Of a DNA stretch of 64,000 nucleotides, positions 16,876-25,105 are shown in pieces. The notes beneath the pieces are model-generated. The model saw only the letters and a list, made by a program, of their open reading frames with translations, was not told the DNA's origin and did no database searches. The DNA is taken from NCBI GenBank assembly GCA_963719855.1, contig CAVRDK010000001.1:248001-312000 (forward strand), written 5' to 3'. A program made the translations under genes and the position numbers. This DNA is from CAIQPV01 sp963719855 (GTDB lineage: Bacteria; Pseudomonadota; Gammaproteobacteria; Burkholderiales; Gallionellaceae). Numbering within the stretch: position 1 is the first letter of the stretch; each line of letters opens with the position of its first letter.

Positions 16876-17000
16876 TGCACTGCCTGTGGGGGACTTCCCC
16901 GCAGGTCATAGCGCTTTCAATCGAGAGCTCTTTGACCTGCGGGGATCACTCCAGGCCCGGAGTGATTTTCGCTGTGGCTGTTTAACCAACCTCAGGAGAA
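16876..17000 (+). promoter_or_regulatory. Two-hairpin leader of the 17005 gene
   Basis: A first hairpin (CCTGTGGGGGA..., 16881-16904) is followed by a 14 bp stem, GCGGGGATCACTCC with GGAGTGATTTTCGC (16937-16970, with G-T pairs), and then AACC and CAGGAG. This is a variant of the leader family in which AACC follows the hairpin. Confidence 0.5.
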
Positions 17001-17004
17001 AATC

Positions 17005-17166
17005 ATGAAATCCCATCCCTTTATCGTTCAATTCTTCGACCCGTTGCCGATGGCCTTTGCCTGCGATCTCTACCAGAGGCTCAAAGAAGGGCGCACCGAC
17101 CCGGAAACCCGCGACATGATCCGCAAGGCTCTATCCATGTCAAAGCACCCCAGGAAAATTGAATGA
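17005..17166 (+). CDS. 53-residue protein, unknown
   Basis: ATG 17005 follows CAGGAG by 7 bp. The product (MKSHPFIVQFFDPLPMAFAC...) is amphipathic, with a charged helical end (LKEGRTDPETRDMIRKAL). No family is recognised. Position between leaders and near recE/recT suggests an accessory backbone gene. Confidence 0.5.
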   Translation: MKSHPFIVQFFDPLPMAFACDLYQRLKEGRTDPETRDMIRKALSMSKHPRKIE

Positions 17167-17172
17167 ATTCTG

Positions 17173-17360
17173 CCCCGGTATTCCGGGGCTTTCCCGAGTG
17201 CGTTCCTTGAGCGCATTCTGGAAAGAAGTATTTGATCGAGCGGTTATCCGCACGAACAAGTGGCGGTAACTGGCCGCTGGAAACAAACAGTATTTTTCAA
17301 CCCAGCCGGGGACACAGTCTCCGCAAGGGGTAGGTGACTCTGGTTTTCTTACTGGAGGCA
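17173..17360 (+). promoter_or_regulatory. Long-form structured leader of the recE-like gene
   Basis: A perfect hairpin GCCCCGG/CCGGGGC (17171-17188), a region with a GCGG/CCGC hairpin, the block GGTAACTGGCCGCTGG (17264) plus AAACAAACAGTATTTTT, then AACCC and a radC-like hairpin ending in CTGGAGG. The long form is closest to the copy at 25884-26079. Confidence 0.6.
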
Positions 17361-17362
17361 TC

Positions 17363-18197
17363 ATGCACTTAAGTCACCCAGGCATGCTTGTCATGCCGTC
17401 AAAGCGGTATCACGAAGACAAGGCAATCGGACACACGGGCATCGTCAAGATACTCGAGAAGTCCGGCCCACCTTCGTGAATATCTTGATTATCCGCACCA
17501 CCTGACGCCCGCGATGGCTTTTGGTAGTGCGGTTCATGCATTTATTTTGGAACCGGAACGCTTTTCTGAAGAAATCGCGGTGGCCGAGAAATTCGACCGC
17601 CGCACCAAGGAAGGCAAGGAAGCCGCTGCAAAGTTCGACGCTGAGAATCAGGGGAAAACGCTGATCACCTCGGAGGAGTTGGCTACGCTGACTTTAATGC
17701 GCGCGGCAGTTCACTCTCACAAGGGAGCGGCCAAACTGCTCAGCCGTGGCGATGCCGAACTTACGGTATTTTGGAACGATCCTGCAACCGGGATTACTTG
17801 CAAATGTCGCCCGGACTGGTTCAACGGGGAAGTCATCACCGATCTCAAGTCCTGTGTTGATGCGAGTGCTGCTGGTTTCTCGCGGGCTGTGGCGACGTTG
17901 GGCTACGACGTGCAGGCAGCTTTCTACGTGGACGGTGTCAAGGCGGCAACGGGAATGGAGCTTCCATTCATTTTCATCGCTGCCGAAAAGGACGCACCGC
18001 ACGCAGTTGCAGTCTACCGCGCCGACCCCGAAGTCATCGAAGTCGGTCGCAAGAAGTATCGGGCGGCACTTCAGCTTCTGAAGTGGTGCCAGGAATCGGG
18101 TAGTTGGCCGGCTTACCAGCCGGGTGGCGAGATCGAATTGATTTCGTTACCACGGTGGGCAGCAAATGCCGATGATTTTGAGTCGTACGCCGCCTGA
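17363..18197 (+). pseudogene. RecE-like PD-(D/E)XK exonuclease, frameshifted near its N-terminus
   Basis: The main frame carries the RecE C-terminal exonuclease pattern: FGSAVHAFILEPERF, FDRRTKEGKEAAAKF, GITCKCRPDWF, VITDLKS (catalytic D..DxK) and YDVQAAFYVDG. The natural start is ATG 17363, after a leader and CTGGAGG, reading MHLSHPGMLVMPSKRYHED...IVKILEKS. The frame then shifts near 17463 into PAHLREYLDYP. One missing base separates a full-length protein of about 278 residues from this state. RecE degrades one strand to feed RecT annealing; the next gene is recT. Confidence 0.83.
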
Positions 18198-18219
18198 TCG
18201 GCGGTTTCTTTAGTAGTTC

Positions 18220-18287
18220 ATCAACCCCGGCGGGGATACCATTTCCCGCTTCTGGGCCATGGTGTCTCCGCCATTTTCTTTGGAGAA
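18220..18287 (+). promoter_or_regulatory. Structured leader of recT
   Basis: AACCCC, then a 14 bp outer stem GGCGGGGATACCAT with ATGGTGTCTCCGCC, inner CCC/GGG, then ATTTTCTTTGGAG. This is one of the clearest copies. Confidence 0.72.
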
Positions 18288-18291
18288 AACC

Positions 18292-19359
18292 ATGTCTCAA
18301 ACTTTGCGCAACATACAAAAATCCCGTGAGGGAAATACGACCAACGTGGTGCCTTTCCCGGCCATGCTGGTGCAGTTTAAGGGGGAAATTGCTCGTGCGC
18401 TGCCCAAGCATCTTAATCCGGATCGCATGACGCGAACCGCGCTGACGGCCTTCCGACTGAATCCGAAATTGTCTGAAACGGATCCTCGCAGTGTCTTTGC
18501 GGCTGTCATTCAGGCTTGTCAGTTGGGATTGGAAGTCGGCCTGATGGGCGAAGCTTACCTCGTCCCGTTTGGCAGTCAGTGCCAATTGATTCCCGGATAT
18601 CAGGGACTCATGAAACTCGCACGCAACAGCGGGTTCGTGCAGGACATCTATCCTCACGAAGTGCGGATCAACGACAAGTTCGACATCGTGCTTGGCCTGA
18701 ATCGGACGCTGATGCATGAGCCGTTGAAGAAGAACGGGTTTCCGGCTGGAGACGAGGAGAGAGGCCAGATCATTGGTTTCTATGCTGTCGCTGTTTTCAA
18801 GGATGGCGGACGCACATTCCTCGCCATGTCGAAGGAGCAGGTCGAGCAGGTGCGGGATAACTCCCGTGGCTACCAGATGGCCAAGAAATACCGTAAAGAG
18901 AGCACATGGGATACGCATTTCATTCCGATGGGCCTCAAGACGGTCATCCGCCGCCTGTGCAATCTGCTGCCGAAGTCTCCTGAGCTTGCTTTGGCTCTTG
19001 CCATGGATGAGCTGAACGAGCGCGGTGAAACCCAGAATATCGGGATTGCCGATGCCATCAACGGTTCGTGGGCGCCGGTCATCGATGATGAACCCGGAGA
19101 ACAGGATTCCGATGGGCAGGGGAAAAGCGGCAATGATTCAACTCCTGGCCGCGAAGTTGGCGGCAAGCTCGGTGCCATGCTGGCAACAATCGGCAATGCG
19201 GCAACAGTCGGTGAGCTGGACGAAGTTTTTCTTCGGGCAGAAGAGTCCTTCGAAGGCAATGAGCTTGAGCAGTTGCTGATTGCCTATCGCAGACGCAAGG
19301 ATGTTTTGAGCAATACCTCTTCCCAAGTAAGCGATATTTTTGGGGAGACAGGGAAATGA
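18292..19359 (+). CDS. recT: RecT-family single-strand annealing protein
   Basis: The 355-residue protein follows RecT: ALPKHLNPDRMTRTALTAF, VIQACQLGLEVG, GEAYLVPFG..CQLIPGYQGLMKLARNSG, and MGLKTVIRRLCNLLPKSPEL. The C-terminal part (about 265-355) is variable and acidic. RecT pairs complementary single strands made by RecE. ATG 18292 follows the leader and TGGAG; the open frame extends upstream into the leader but without a good start. The pair resembles the recombination modules of SXT-like ICEs. Confidence 0.9.
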   Translation: MSQTLRNIQKSREGNTTNVVPFPAMLVQFKGEIARALPKHLNPDRMTRTALTAFRLNPKLSETDPRSVFAAVIQACQLGLEVGLMGEAYLVPFGSQCQLIPGYQGLMKLARNSGFVQDIYPHEVRINDKFDIVLGLNRTLMHEPLKKNGFPAGDEERGQIIGFYAVAVFKDGGRTFLAMSKEQVEQVRDNSRGYQMAKKYRKESTWDTHFIPMGLKTVIRRLCNLLPKSPELALALAMDELNERGETQNIGIADAINGSWAPVIDDEPGEQDSDGQGKSGNDSTPGREVGGKLGAMLATIGNAATVGELDEVFLRAEESFEGNELEQLLIAYRRRKDVLSNTSSQVSDIFGETGK

Positions 19360-19436
19360 ACGTCATCGAAAGTAATGGCTACCGTCTCGAAGTTGAGCCG
19401 TTCCAGTTTTTCAAGACAGGCGAAAAGCCAGTCTGA
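19356..19436 (+). CDS. 26-residue peptide coupled to recT
   Basis: ATG overlaps the recT stop (ATGA) and encodes MNVIESNGYRLEVEPF and then QFFKTGEKPV. The overlap suggests re-initiation. It is too short for a family call and could be the start of a lost gene. Confidence 0.4.
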   Translation: MNVIESNGYRLEVEPFQFFKTGEKPV

Positions 19437-19498
19437 GAGAACGAGTCTATGCCCTCCATCTTCACCGGGGGCGTCGGCAATCAACAGCGGAGACGGCC

Positions 19499-19819
19499 AT
19501 GCGCATGGAAGACGAGCACGCGTTCCAATCCCAAGTGTCGGCGGTCGCAGGCAGTGTTGCAGATAGCGGTGAAATTACCCCGTGGACTGAGGATGACATC
19601 GTCAGGCTGCATGGGTATCTGCTGGAGAAGTCGCTGCATGACCTTTTCGATTTGAGGGCATCCGCTGCAACGCGGGCGGAAGTTCTCGAATGGTTGCTGG
19701 CACCGAAGGGGCGGTCAAACGCATTTTCATTTATGGCGTGCTGTCGTTTGTTTGGCATCAATTCCGAAGAGATTTTGGAACGGGTGCTGAAAAGATACCG
19801 GCAACGCCACACACATTAA
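19499..19819 (+). CDS. Hypothetical ICE protein, 106 residues
   Basis: A helical, acidic protein (EDDIVRLHGYLLEKSLHDLFDL, EVLEWLLAPKG) with no recognised family. CGGAGA precedes the start. It lies between recT and the PRTRC parB-like gene, with no leader copy immediately upstream. The second Met (19505) is an equally possible start. Confidence 0.55.
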   Translation: MRMEDEHAFQSQVSAVAGSVADSGEITPWTEDDIVRLHGYLLEKSLHDLFDLRASAATRAEVLEWLLAPKGRSNAFSFMACCRLFGINSEEILERVLKRYRQRHTH

Positions 19820-19884
19820 CCCACCGGCGGGACAGTCATCATCCCGTCCGGGGATGTGGCTGCCCGCCTTTTTCATTGGAGGCA
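19817..19884 (+). promoter_or_regulatory. Structured leader of the PRTRC parB-like gene
   Basis: AACCC, outer stem GGCGGG/CCCGCC, inner CATCCC GTCC GGGGATG, then CTTTTTCATTGGAGG. Same architecture as neighbouring copies. Confidence 0.7.
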
Positions 19885-19887
19885 ATA

Positions 19888-21555
19888 ATGCAACTGCAAG
19901 CATCAATCAAGGTCGGGAACATTTTTCCTGGCCGCAACCCACGTAGTTATTTCGACCCATCCGAGATGGCGGAGCTTGAGGAGTCCGTCAAATCGAAAGG
20001 CGTGCTTCAGGCGATTCTGATTCGTCCTCGTGACATGGGGCGGTATGAAATCGTTGCCGGTGAACGCCGGTGGCGTGCCGCGAAGAAAGTGTTCGGGGAT
20101 GACTACGAAATCCCGTCACTGATTCGCGATCTGGATGATGGTGAAGCCGATGAGGCCGCGCTGATCGAAAACGTCCAGCGCGCCAACATGAGTCCGACCG
20201 AGGAAGCCGAAGCTGCGGCCAGAATTCTGGGCCGTTGCCAGGGTGACCGAGACGAAGCAGCACGCCGTCTGGGTTGGTCTAGGTCAACGCTCGACAAGCG
20301 GCTTGCGCTGATGAACTGCTCTGAAAAAGTCCGAAAGGCCTTGTCTGAGCGGCGTATTCAGTTGGGCCACGCCGAGCTGTTGGCTGTCGTGACGCGAGAA
20401 AGGCAGGATGCGGTTCTGGAGAGACTTCTTTCCCAGTCCGTCCTGCCAACGGTTGTCCAGTTTCGCGGGCAGCTTGAACAAATCTCGCGGTCGCTTGGGA
20501 GTGCCATTTTCGACAAGGGCGAGTGCGCTGGTTGCCAGCATAACTCGGGCAATCAGCAGGCTCTTTTCGGTGAGGCAATCTCCGCAGGGCACTGCACCCA
20601 CGGTGCTTGTTATGACGCGAAGACCGAAGCTTCGCTCGATGCCAAGAGGGAATCTCTGAGCGACGACTATCCGACCACTCGGATTGTCCGTCCGGGAGAT
20701 GACTTCACGTTGTTGCGGCTCGTGGCAGAAGGCGAGACGGGTGTGGGCGAGGAACAGGCGAAAGCCTGCCGTGCCTGCAAGAACTTTGGTGCCGCCATTT
20801 CTGGGGTGCCGGGGAAACTGGGCAATGTTTATCCCGATCTGTGCTTCGATGCGGCGTGCAATACCAAGAAAGTGGCGTCGCGAATCAAGGCGGAAAAGGA
20901 TCAGCACAAGCCAGCAACCGAGTCAGCGAAGGAGCTTGGCAAAAAAACTGCCGCAGCAGCCAAGCAGGCAGCCAAGACCGAAACCAAAGTTCAGGACTCG
21001 CAAAGGGTCAAGGACTACCGGTTGGAAGTATGGCGCAAGGCGCTAAGGCGCGAGCTTATGACGGATCGCGAGAGAAATCTTACGGTGCTCATTTCGCTCT
21101 CGTTGTCTGGCAATGCCCGGCACATCAGCGACAGCAAGCTGACAAAAGCTTTGGGTAGTCTCATGGGACAGGAGTATGCGAGTTTCTCGTTGAAGACTGA
21201 CGAGGCTGCCCGCGTTGTCTCGGTGGCGGATGAAGCCATCAGGGACAAAATGCTTCTGGGTCTTGCCGCATCAGCGGCTGATGGTGTCGAGGAGAAGACG
21301 CTGGTTCAACTCGTCAAGTACCTCGAAATTGATCTGGCGCGGCACTGGAAGCTCTGCGAAGACTTCCTGAAGCTGCTCACCAAGAGTGAAATCGAGGCGG
21401 TGTGCGATGAGATTGGGCTGAAGTCCAGCATGGGCGGCGCATTTGCCAAGGCTCTGGCCGGAAAGAAGGACGAACTCATCAAATCGCTGCTGAATGTTGG
21501 CACCTTTTCTTATGAGGGCAAGGTGCCGCGCTCGATGCGGTTTAGCGCCGAGTAA
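19888..21555 (+). CDS. PRTRC system ParB-family protein
   Basis: The 555-residue protein has a ParB N-terminal domain (about 1-100; VLQAILIRPRD, EIVAGERRWRAAKKVFGD, DEAALIENVQRANMSPTEEA) and a HTH region (about 105-165). A cysteine-rich middle follows (CAGCQHNSGN, HCTHGACYD, CRACKNFG; about 210-330), which may bind metal, then a basic Ala/Lys-rich linker and a helical C-terminus. The family is known from the ParB-Related, ThiF-Related Cassette; its role is not established. No parA is seen beside it. It opens the cassette of E, C, F, B, A and ThiF. Confidence 0.88.
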   Translation: MQLQASIKVGNIFPGRNPRSYFDPSEMAELEESVKSKGVLQAILIRPRDMGRYEIVAGERRWRAAKKVFGDDYEIPSLIRDLDDGEADEAALIENVQRANMSPTEEAEAAARILGRCQGDRDEAARRLGWSRSTLDKRLALMNCSEKVRKALSERRIQLGHAELLAVVTRERQDAVLERLLSQSVLPTVVQFRGQLEQISRSLGSAIFDKGECAGCQHNSGNQQALFGEAISAGHCTHGACYDAKTEASLDAKRESLSDDYPTTRIVRPGDDFTLLRLVAEGETGVGEEQAKACRACKNFGAAISGVPGKLGNVYPDLCFDAACNTKKVASRIKAEKDQHKPATESAKELGKKTAAAAKQAAKTETKVQDSQRVKDYRLEVWRKALRRELMTDRERNLTVLISLSLSGNARHISDSKLTKALGSLMGQEYASFSLKTDEAARVVSVADEAIRDKMLLGLAASAADGVEEKTLVQLVKYLEIDLARHWKLCEDFLKLLTKSEIEAVCDEIGLKSSMGGAFAKALAGKKDELIKSLLNVGTFSYEGKVPRSMRFSAE

Positions 21556-21565
21556 CGCTGTTTTA

Positions 21566-21634
21566 ATTTAACCCAACGCGGGGATCACGATCCCCGCAGG
21601 GGTCGTGGTACGCCTGCATTTACTATGGAGGTAC
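21566..21634 (+). promoter_or_regulatory. Structured leader of PRTRC E
   Basis: AACCC, outer stem GCGGG/CCTGC with ATCACGA/TCGTGGT, inner TCCCC GCAG GGGT, then ATTTACTATGGAGG. Confidence 0.7.
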
Positions 21635-21638
21635 CACC

Positions 21639-22064
21639 ATGTTTTTTCAGGAACTCAAATCGTTGTTGGACGGATGCGCGGCGATTGCCGTCACGCTGTC
21701 GTCAGGTCGGGATGGGGCGATTACCGTTACGGTGCGACCCACCCCGAAGGAAGCAAAGGACGCTGAAGCATTGGCGACACCGCTGGTTCTCACCGGCACG
21801 GCTGAGGAACTCGACGAGCAGTTCGTCGGATTGCTCAAGAGCTATGCCGATGAGCACAGGTCGCTTGCCGAACAGCTCGAAGCGACACGTTCTATTCTTG
21901 AAGCGGCCAAAAAGGACGCCAACAAGAAGGCGGAAAAAGCGATCAACAAAGGCTCTTCGGTGATCGAGCCAGCGGTGGTTGCGGATGATGACGATGACGA
22001 TGACGGAAACGGCGGGTCGCCCAAAGCAGAGGCCGGTCAGGCCGAAGAAAACCTTTTCGCATGA
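21639..22064 (+). CDS. PRTRC system protein E
   Basis: The 141-residue protein starts MFFQELKSLLDGC and continues with a beta-rich segment (GAITVTVRPTPKEAKD) and a helical acidic C-terminus with a run of seven Asp (about 115-123). This matches the PRTRC E family by start, size and position. Function unknown. It ends 10 bp before protein C. Confidence 0.83.
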   Translation: MFFQELKSLLDGCAAIAVTLSSGRDGAITVTVRPTPKEAKDAEALATPLVLTGTAEELDEQFVGLLKSYADEHRSLAEQLEATRSILEAAKKDANKKAEKAINKGSSVIEPAVVADDDDDDDGNGGSPKAEAGQAEENLFA

Positions 22065-22074
22065 GGAGGCGGCC

Positions 22075-22452
22075 ATGACCATTACCGTAAAGAAACTTCT
22101 TCGTTCATTCGCCTATAACGGCATCGCGTTACCCGATCCCGGCCCGGAATTGACCCCGGAGCAGGTGAGGGATGTCTACTCCGCTACCTATCCGGAAATC
22201 ACGACGGCTTCCATCGAGGGGCCCGAGCAGAAGGGAGATCACCTCGTCTACAGCTTCCGGCGCGCAGTCGGAACCAAGGGCGCGGAACCCCTGAGCCGCT
22301 TGGATGTTGTCGCTCGTCGGCGTGATGATGGGCTGACCTATATCGAACTGCGACCTGTGGGAATCCCGGAAGTCGATTACTTGAAGGATGCCATCCGGCA
22401 TCTTCTCAGGCTAGTCGATTGCCTGGGCCTGCTGGTCTTTCGGAAGGGATAG
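22075..22452 (+). CDS. PRTRC system protein C, ubiquitin-like, with C-terminal extension
   Basis: Residues 1-69 match the PRTRC C/prokaryotic ubiquitin-like family: RSFAYNGIALPDPGPELTPEQVR-type start, YPEITTASIEGP, and the end FRRAVGTKG, with a Gly at 69. As I recall the family, proteins usually stop at or near this Gly. Here 56 more residues follow (containing RRRDDGLTYIELRPVGIP and a helical end). The frame is clean, with no sign of a nearby stop in this frame. The cassette's JAMM peptidase (protein A) would be the natural candidate to remove such a tail. GAGGAGG precedes the start. Confidence 0.8.
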   Translation: MTITVKKLLRSFAYNGIALPDPGPELTPEQVRDVYSATYPEITTASIEGPEQKGDHLVYSFRRAVGTKGAEPLSRLDVVARRRDDGLTYIELRPVGIPEVDYLKDAIRHLLRLVDCLGLLVFRKG

Positions 22453-22455
22453 GCC

Positions 22456-22668
22456 ATGGTGTCGCTTAAGGAACGGCTTCAGGCCGGTGCTGATGGCGAT
22501 TTCTCGCAACTTGAAGAGGGGATCCCGAAAGGGGTTCCCACCTTCGATCACGAGGAGATGAAACTATGCGTGCATGCGTTGCAACGGTTAGTGCAGCGAT
22601 CTCAGGAGAAAGTGCTGCCTGGCGAACGTTGCCAGCCGGACGCTTTCGTCCAGCCACTGATCCTCTGA
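22456..22668 (+). CDS. Small protein between PRTRC C and F, unknown
   Basis: A 70-residue frame begins 3 bp after the protein C stop, with GAAGGGATAGG upstream, and overlaps the F gene by 103 bp in another frame. It reads MVSLKERLQAGADGDFSQLEEG... with a helical end. The tight spacing suggests translation, but the long overlap is unusual and no family is recognised. It might instead be the true leader of F through re-initiation. Confidence 0.4.
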   Translation: MVSLKERLQAGADGDFSQLEEGIPKGVPTFDHEEMKLCVHALQRLVQRSQEKVLPGERCQPDAFVQPLIL

Positions 22669-23642
22669 GCCTGCCAAGGTTTGGGAACTCATTGGCCGGA
22701 ACTCTCGACCCGTGCCTTGATCTTCGTCGTTGGTCCATGTTGGCGCTTCGCTGGCTGGATGCGGGGGAGATTCAAGGCGATGCGTCGGGTATGCCGCAGT
22801 CGTTGGTGCAGCAGGCTTTCGCCCGCTGGATTAACCGGCATGCGGGGCAGTTGGAGCACTTTGCATTCGGTGCTCTGGTGGCCACGGGAGCGGAAGCGAT
22901 CAGCTATGGATTGCAGTTCTCCACCGAACAGGATGAAGAGACCCGGTGGTATTGGGCGCTACAGTCCGAGCAGGTGGTGTGGCTGTCATTGAAGGAGCGA
23001 ATCACTCGCATCGAGGCGACCAATCCCGGTTTGGGCGAGACGGCGCTTTACTGGCTGCAACGTGCTTCCGGGAAAACGCTCTTTGCTTACACCCCGGCAA
23101 CAGCCCGGCAAGTCTGTGAATACATTCACTGGCAGGGCAGCAGCGAGCAGGATGACTGGGTCGAGGAGATGACCGCGATGGGCATGACCGCCGCCGATAT
23201 GGAGGAGGCCATTTCGCCCGATTGGTTCGACGAGCATTTTCCGGGCTGGGTAATCAATCCCAAGCGAGTGCTGGATGACTCAGCCTTGGGGGAAATAGCG
23301 GTTGCCGGTGGTGAATTGGCGCCACTGGCATCTGTGCTGCTCGATATTGAGCGGCTGGAGGCCGACGGTGGTCAGCTTCCCGGTCTTGAAGGCATGGATG
23401 TCGAAAGCGTCTATTTTGGGGCTTACCTGAGATGGAGTGCCGATGACCCGCTGGAGCGTGTGTTCGATGATTTTATCGAGTATGCGAACAGTGTCAGCGA
23501 TGGTTACACCGATCTCTTCGGCGCTCAGGCGGTGCCTCTCGATCCAGAGGGGTTTTCCGTATGGCAACGCGGAACGGAATTGGGTCTGCAATTGCTGTTT
23601 GCTCTGGATAGACTGATTGGCTGTATTGCCGAGCCGGTTTGA
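22566..23642 (+). CDS. PRTRC system protein F
   Basis: The 358-residue, mostly helical protein contains LDPCLDLRRWSMLALRWLDAG near residue 50 and a Trp/Glu-rich centre (QDDWVEEMTAMGMT, PDWFDEHFPGWVINP), in line with PRTRC F. Role unknown. ATG 22566 has GAGGAG 11 bp upstream. The cassette order E-C-F-B-A-ThiF matches that of other PRTRC loci. Confidence 0.8.
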   Translation: MRACVATVSAAISGESAAWRTLPAGRFRPATDPLSLPRFGNSLAGTLDPCLDLRRWSMLALRWLDAGEIQGDASGMPQSLVQQAFARWINRHAGQLEHFAFGALVATGAEAISYGLQFSTEQDEETRWYWALQSEQVVWLSLKERITRIEATNPGLGETALYWLQRASGKTLFAYTPATARQVCEYIHWQGSSEQDDWVEEMTAMGMTAADMEEAISPDWFDEHFPGWVINPKRVLDDSALGEIAVAGGELAPLASVLLDIERLEADGGQLPGLEGMDVESVYFGAYLRWSADDPLERVFDDFIEYANSVSDGYTDLFGAQAVPLDPEGFSVWQRGTELGLQLLFALDRLIGCIAEPV

Positions 23643-23652
23643 TTTTTTGTTT

Positions 23653-23718
23653 TATAAACCCTGCGGGGGTGTCGTCACACCCGTATGGGGTGGCGCGCCC
23701 CCGCATTTTTTTGGAGGT
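23653..23718 (+). promoter_or_regulatory. Structured leader of PRTRC B
   Basis: AAACCC, outer stem GCGGGGG/CCCCCGC, inner CACCC GTAT GGGGTG, then ATTTTTTTGGAGG. The base pairs differ from other copies but pairing is retained. Confidence 0.72.
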
Positions 23719-23722
23719 CGCC

Positions 23723-24460
23723 ATGACGGTAAGTGTCAGTACATTTTCAAGCAGCCAGTCCTATCGGCTGACCAACGCCATCCTCGTGTATCAGGACGCA
23801 AGCCGCAATCCGGCTTTCGTCTCGGTTCACGATGTATCAAACGATGATGAGGATCGGCCAACCATTCAGGCGGGTGTCCCGGCAAGCAAATCGGGGCTCA
23901 TGTCGCTGATGAGGATTTTGGAGCCAGAGACGATGCTCAGGCCTGCACTCAAACCGATGCATGTACTCGCCGAAGGATCGGGTTTTTTCGTCTGGTTCAG
24001 CAAACCCAAACTCCGGCAGGTCTGGTTCGACTGCAAGGAGCTGGGCGCGCGTACCGGGCGTGTTCCTTGTCCGGGGCTGATTTTCGTTGTGACCAACAAG
24101 GCATGGAAGGTATTTGCCTACAAAGGTCGGCAACGCCCCGAAGCAGGTATGAACCTGTTTGTCGCGCCATTCTTCAACGTCTGGAGTTCAGGGAATATCT
24201 GCGTGGGGAGCGCCCGATTACCGAAAGGCGATTTGGCGTATCAGAGCGAGGCATGGGAGGAAGCGTTTTTCCGTTCCTACTTCACCCATCCGAACATCCA
24301 TACGGCCAAGGGGCTGACCCGTTACCGGGCTGGCCCCTTTGCCCTGTGGCGGGATTTGCTTGATGGCAGGTTCGCCAGTTTTCCAACACGTTCGCTCGTT
24401 TCAACGGGCAAGACGTTGGGCGAAACTTTCGAGGCAGCCATTCTGGAAGCGGAGGTGTGA
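23723..24460 (+). CDS. PRTRC system protein B, E2-like
   Basis: The 245-residue protein matches PRTRC B (prokaryotic E2 family D). The conserved stretch FVAPFFNVWSSGNICVGSARLP contains C160, the likely thioester cysteine of an E2-like fold; C104 and C116 are other cysteines. The C-terminus has the family's WRDLLDG. An E2-like protein would take a ubiquitin-like partner (protein C) from ThiF. The gene abuts protein A (TGA followed by ATG). Confidence 0.83.
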   Translation: MTVSVSTFSSSQSYRLTNAILVYQDASRNPAFVSVHDVSNDDEDRPTIQAGVPASKSGLMSLMRILEPETMLRPALKPMHVLAEGSGFFVWFSKPKLRQVWFDCKELGARTGRVPCPGLIFVVTNKAWKVFAYKGRQRPEAGMNLFVAPFFNVWSSGNICVGSARLPKGDLAYQSEAWEEAFFRSYFTHPNIHTAKGLTRYRAGPFALWRDLLDGRFASFPTRSLVSTGKTLGETFEAAILEAEV

Positions 24461-25105
24461 ATGGACGCGCGCGATATTGCTTTACAACATTCTGCACCCG
24501 TAGAGGTGGTTCCTCGGTACGGTGAATTCGTGCCCATGACCGGCAATGGTCACCGATTTCTGGTGACCGGTGACGGGCTGTGGCTGGAGGCACGCCGCCC
24601 CTGGATGTATCTGCGGATGCCACTGGTTCGCCAGCGGGATGTTCCCATGCCTTACGGTGTAGTTGGTCGAGAGTTGTCGCTTGCGTTTGGCAAGATTCCT
24701 CGCAGTCTGGTCTTCGAGTTTTTTCGCTACGCCGCAGTTCGGTGTCCGGATGAATGCGTGGGCTGGATAGTGTGGAACGCGCGAACCGGCGATATGCGAT
24801 TGGAACGCTTGGAAGAACTATCCACCGGGTGCAGCCACGTCAGCTACACGCGACCGGTTCTCGATGAGGATGAGCATCTGGTGGTCGATATTCACTCCCA
24901 TGGTCGTCTAGCGGCCTTCTTCTCGTCTGAAGATGATCGAGATGACCGGGGTGAGTTCAAGATCGCTGGCGTGGTTGGTAACTGTGACCGCGAGCGCTGT
25001 TCAACGACTTTCCGCCTATGCGCCAACGGGCTGTTCCTGCCGCTGGCTTTCGGTGCGGAGAATTCGAAGGGAGGGGAAGATGGCTATTCATCAAATCTCT
25101 CCTGA
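24461..25105 (+). CDS. PRTRC system protein A, JAMM/MPN+ peptidase
   Basis: The 214-residue protein carries a JAMM metal site: H145 and H147 in VVDIHSHGRLAAFFS, with S155 and D158 (HxH-x7-S-x2-D). E98 in PDECVGWIVWN may be the catalytic Glu. JAMM proteins cleave isopeptide or peptide bonds after ubiquitin-like Gly ends, so it may process or remove protein C. It overlaps ThiF by 26 bp. Assignment to PRTRC A rests on the JAMM domain and position. Confidence 0.85.
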   Translation: MDARDIALQHSAPVEVVPRYGEFVPMTGNGHRFLVTGDGLWLEARRPWMYLRMPLVRQRDVPMPYGVVGRELSLAFGKIPRSLVFEFFRYAAVRCPDECVGWIVWNARTGDMRLERLEELSTGCSHVSYTRPVLDEDEHLVVDIHSHGRLAAFFSSEDDRDDRGEFKIAGVVGNCDRERCSTTFRLCANGLFLPLAFGAENSKGGEDGYSSNLS

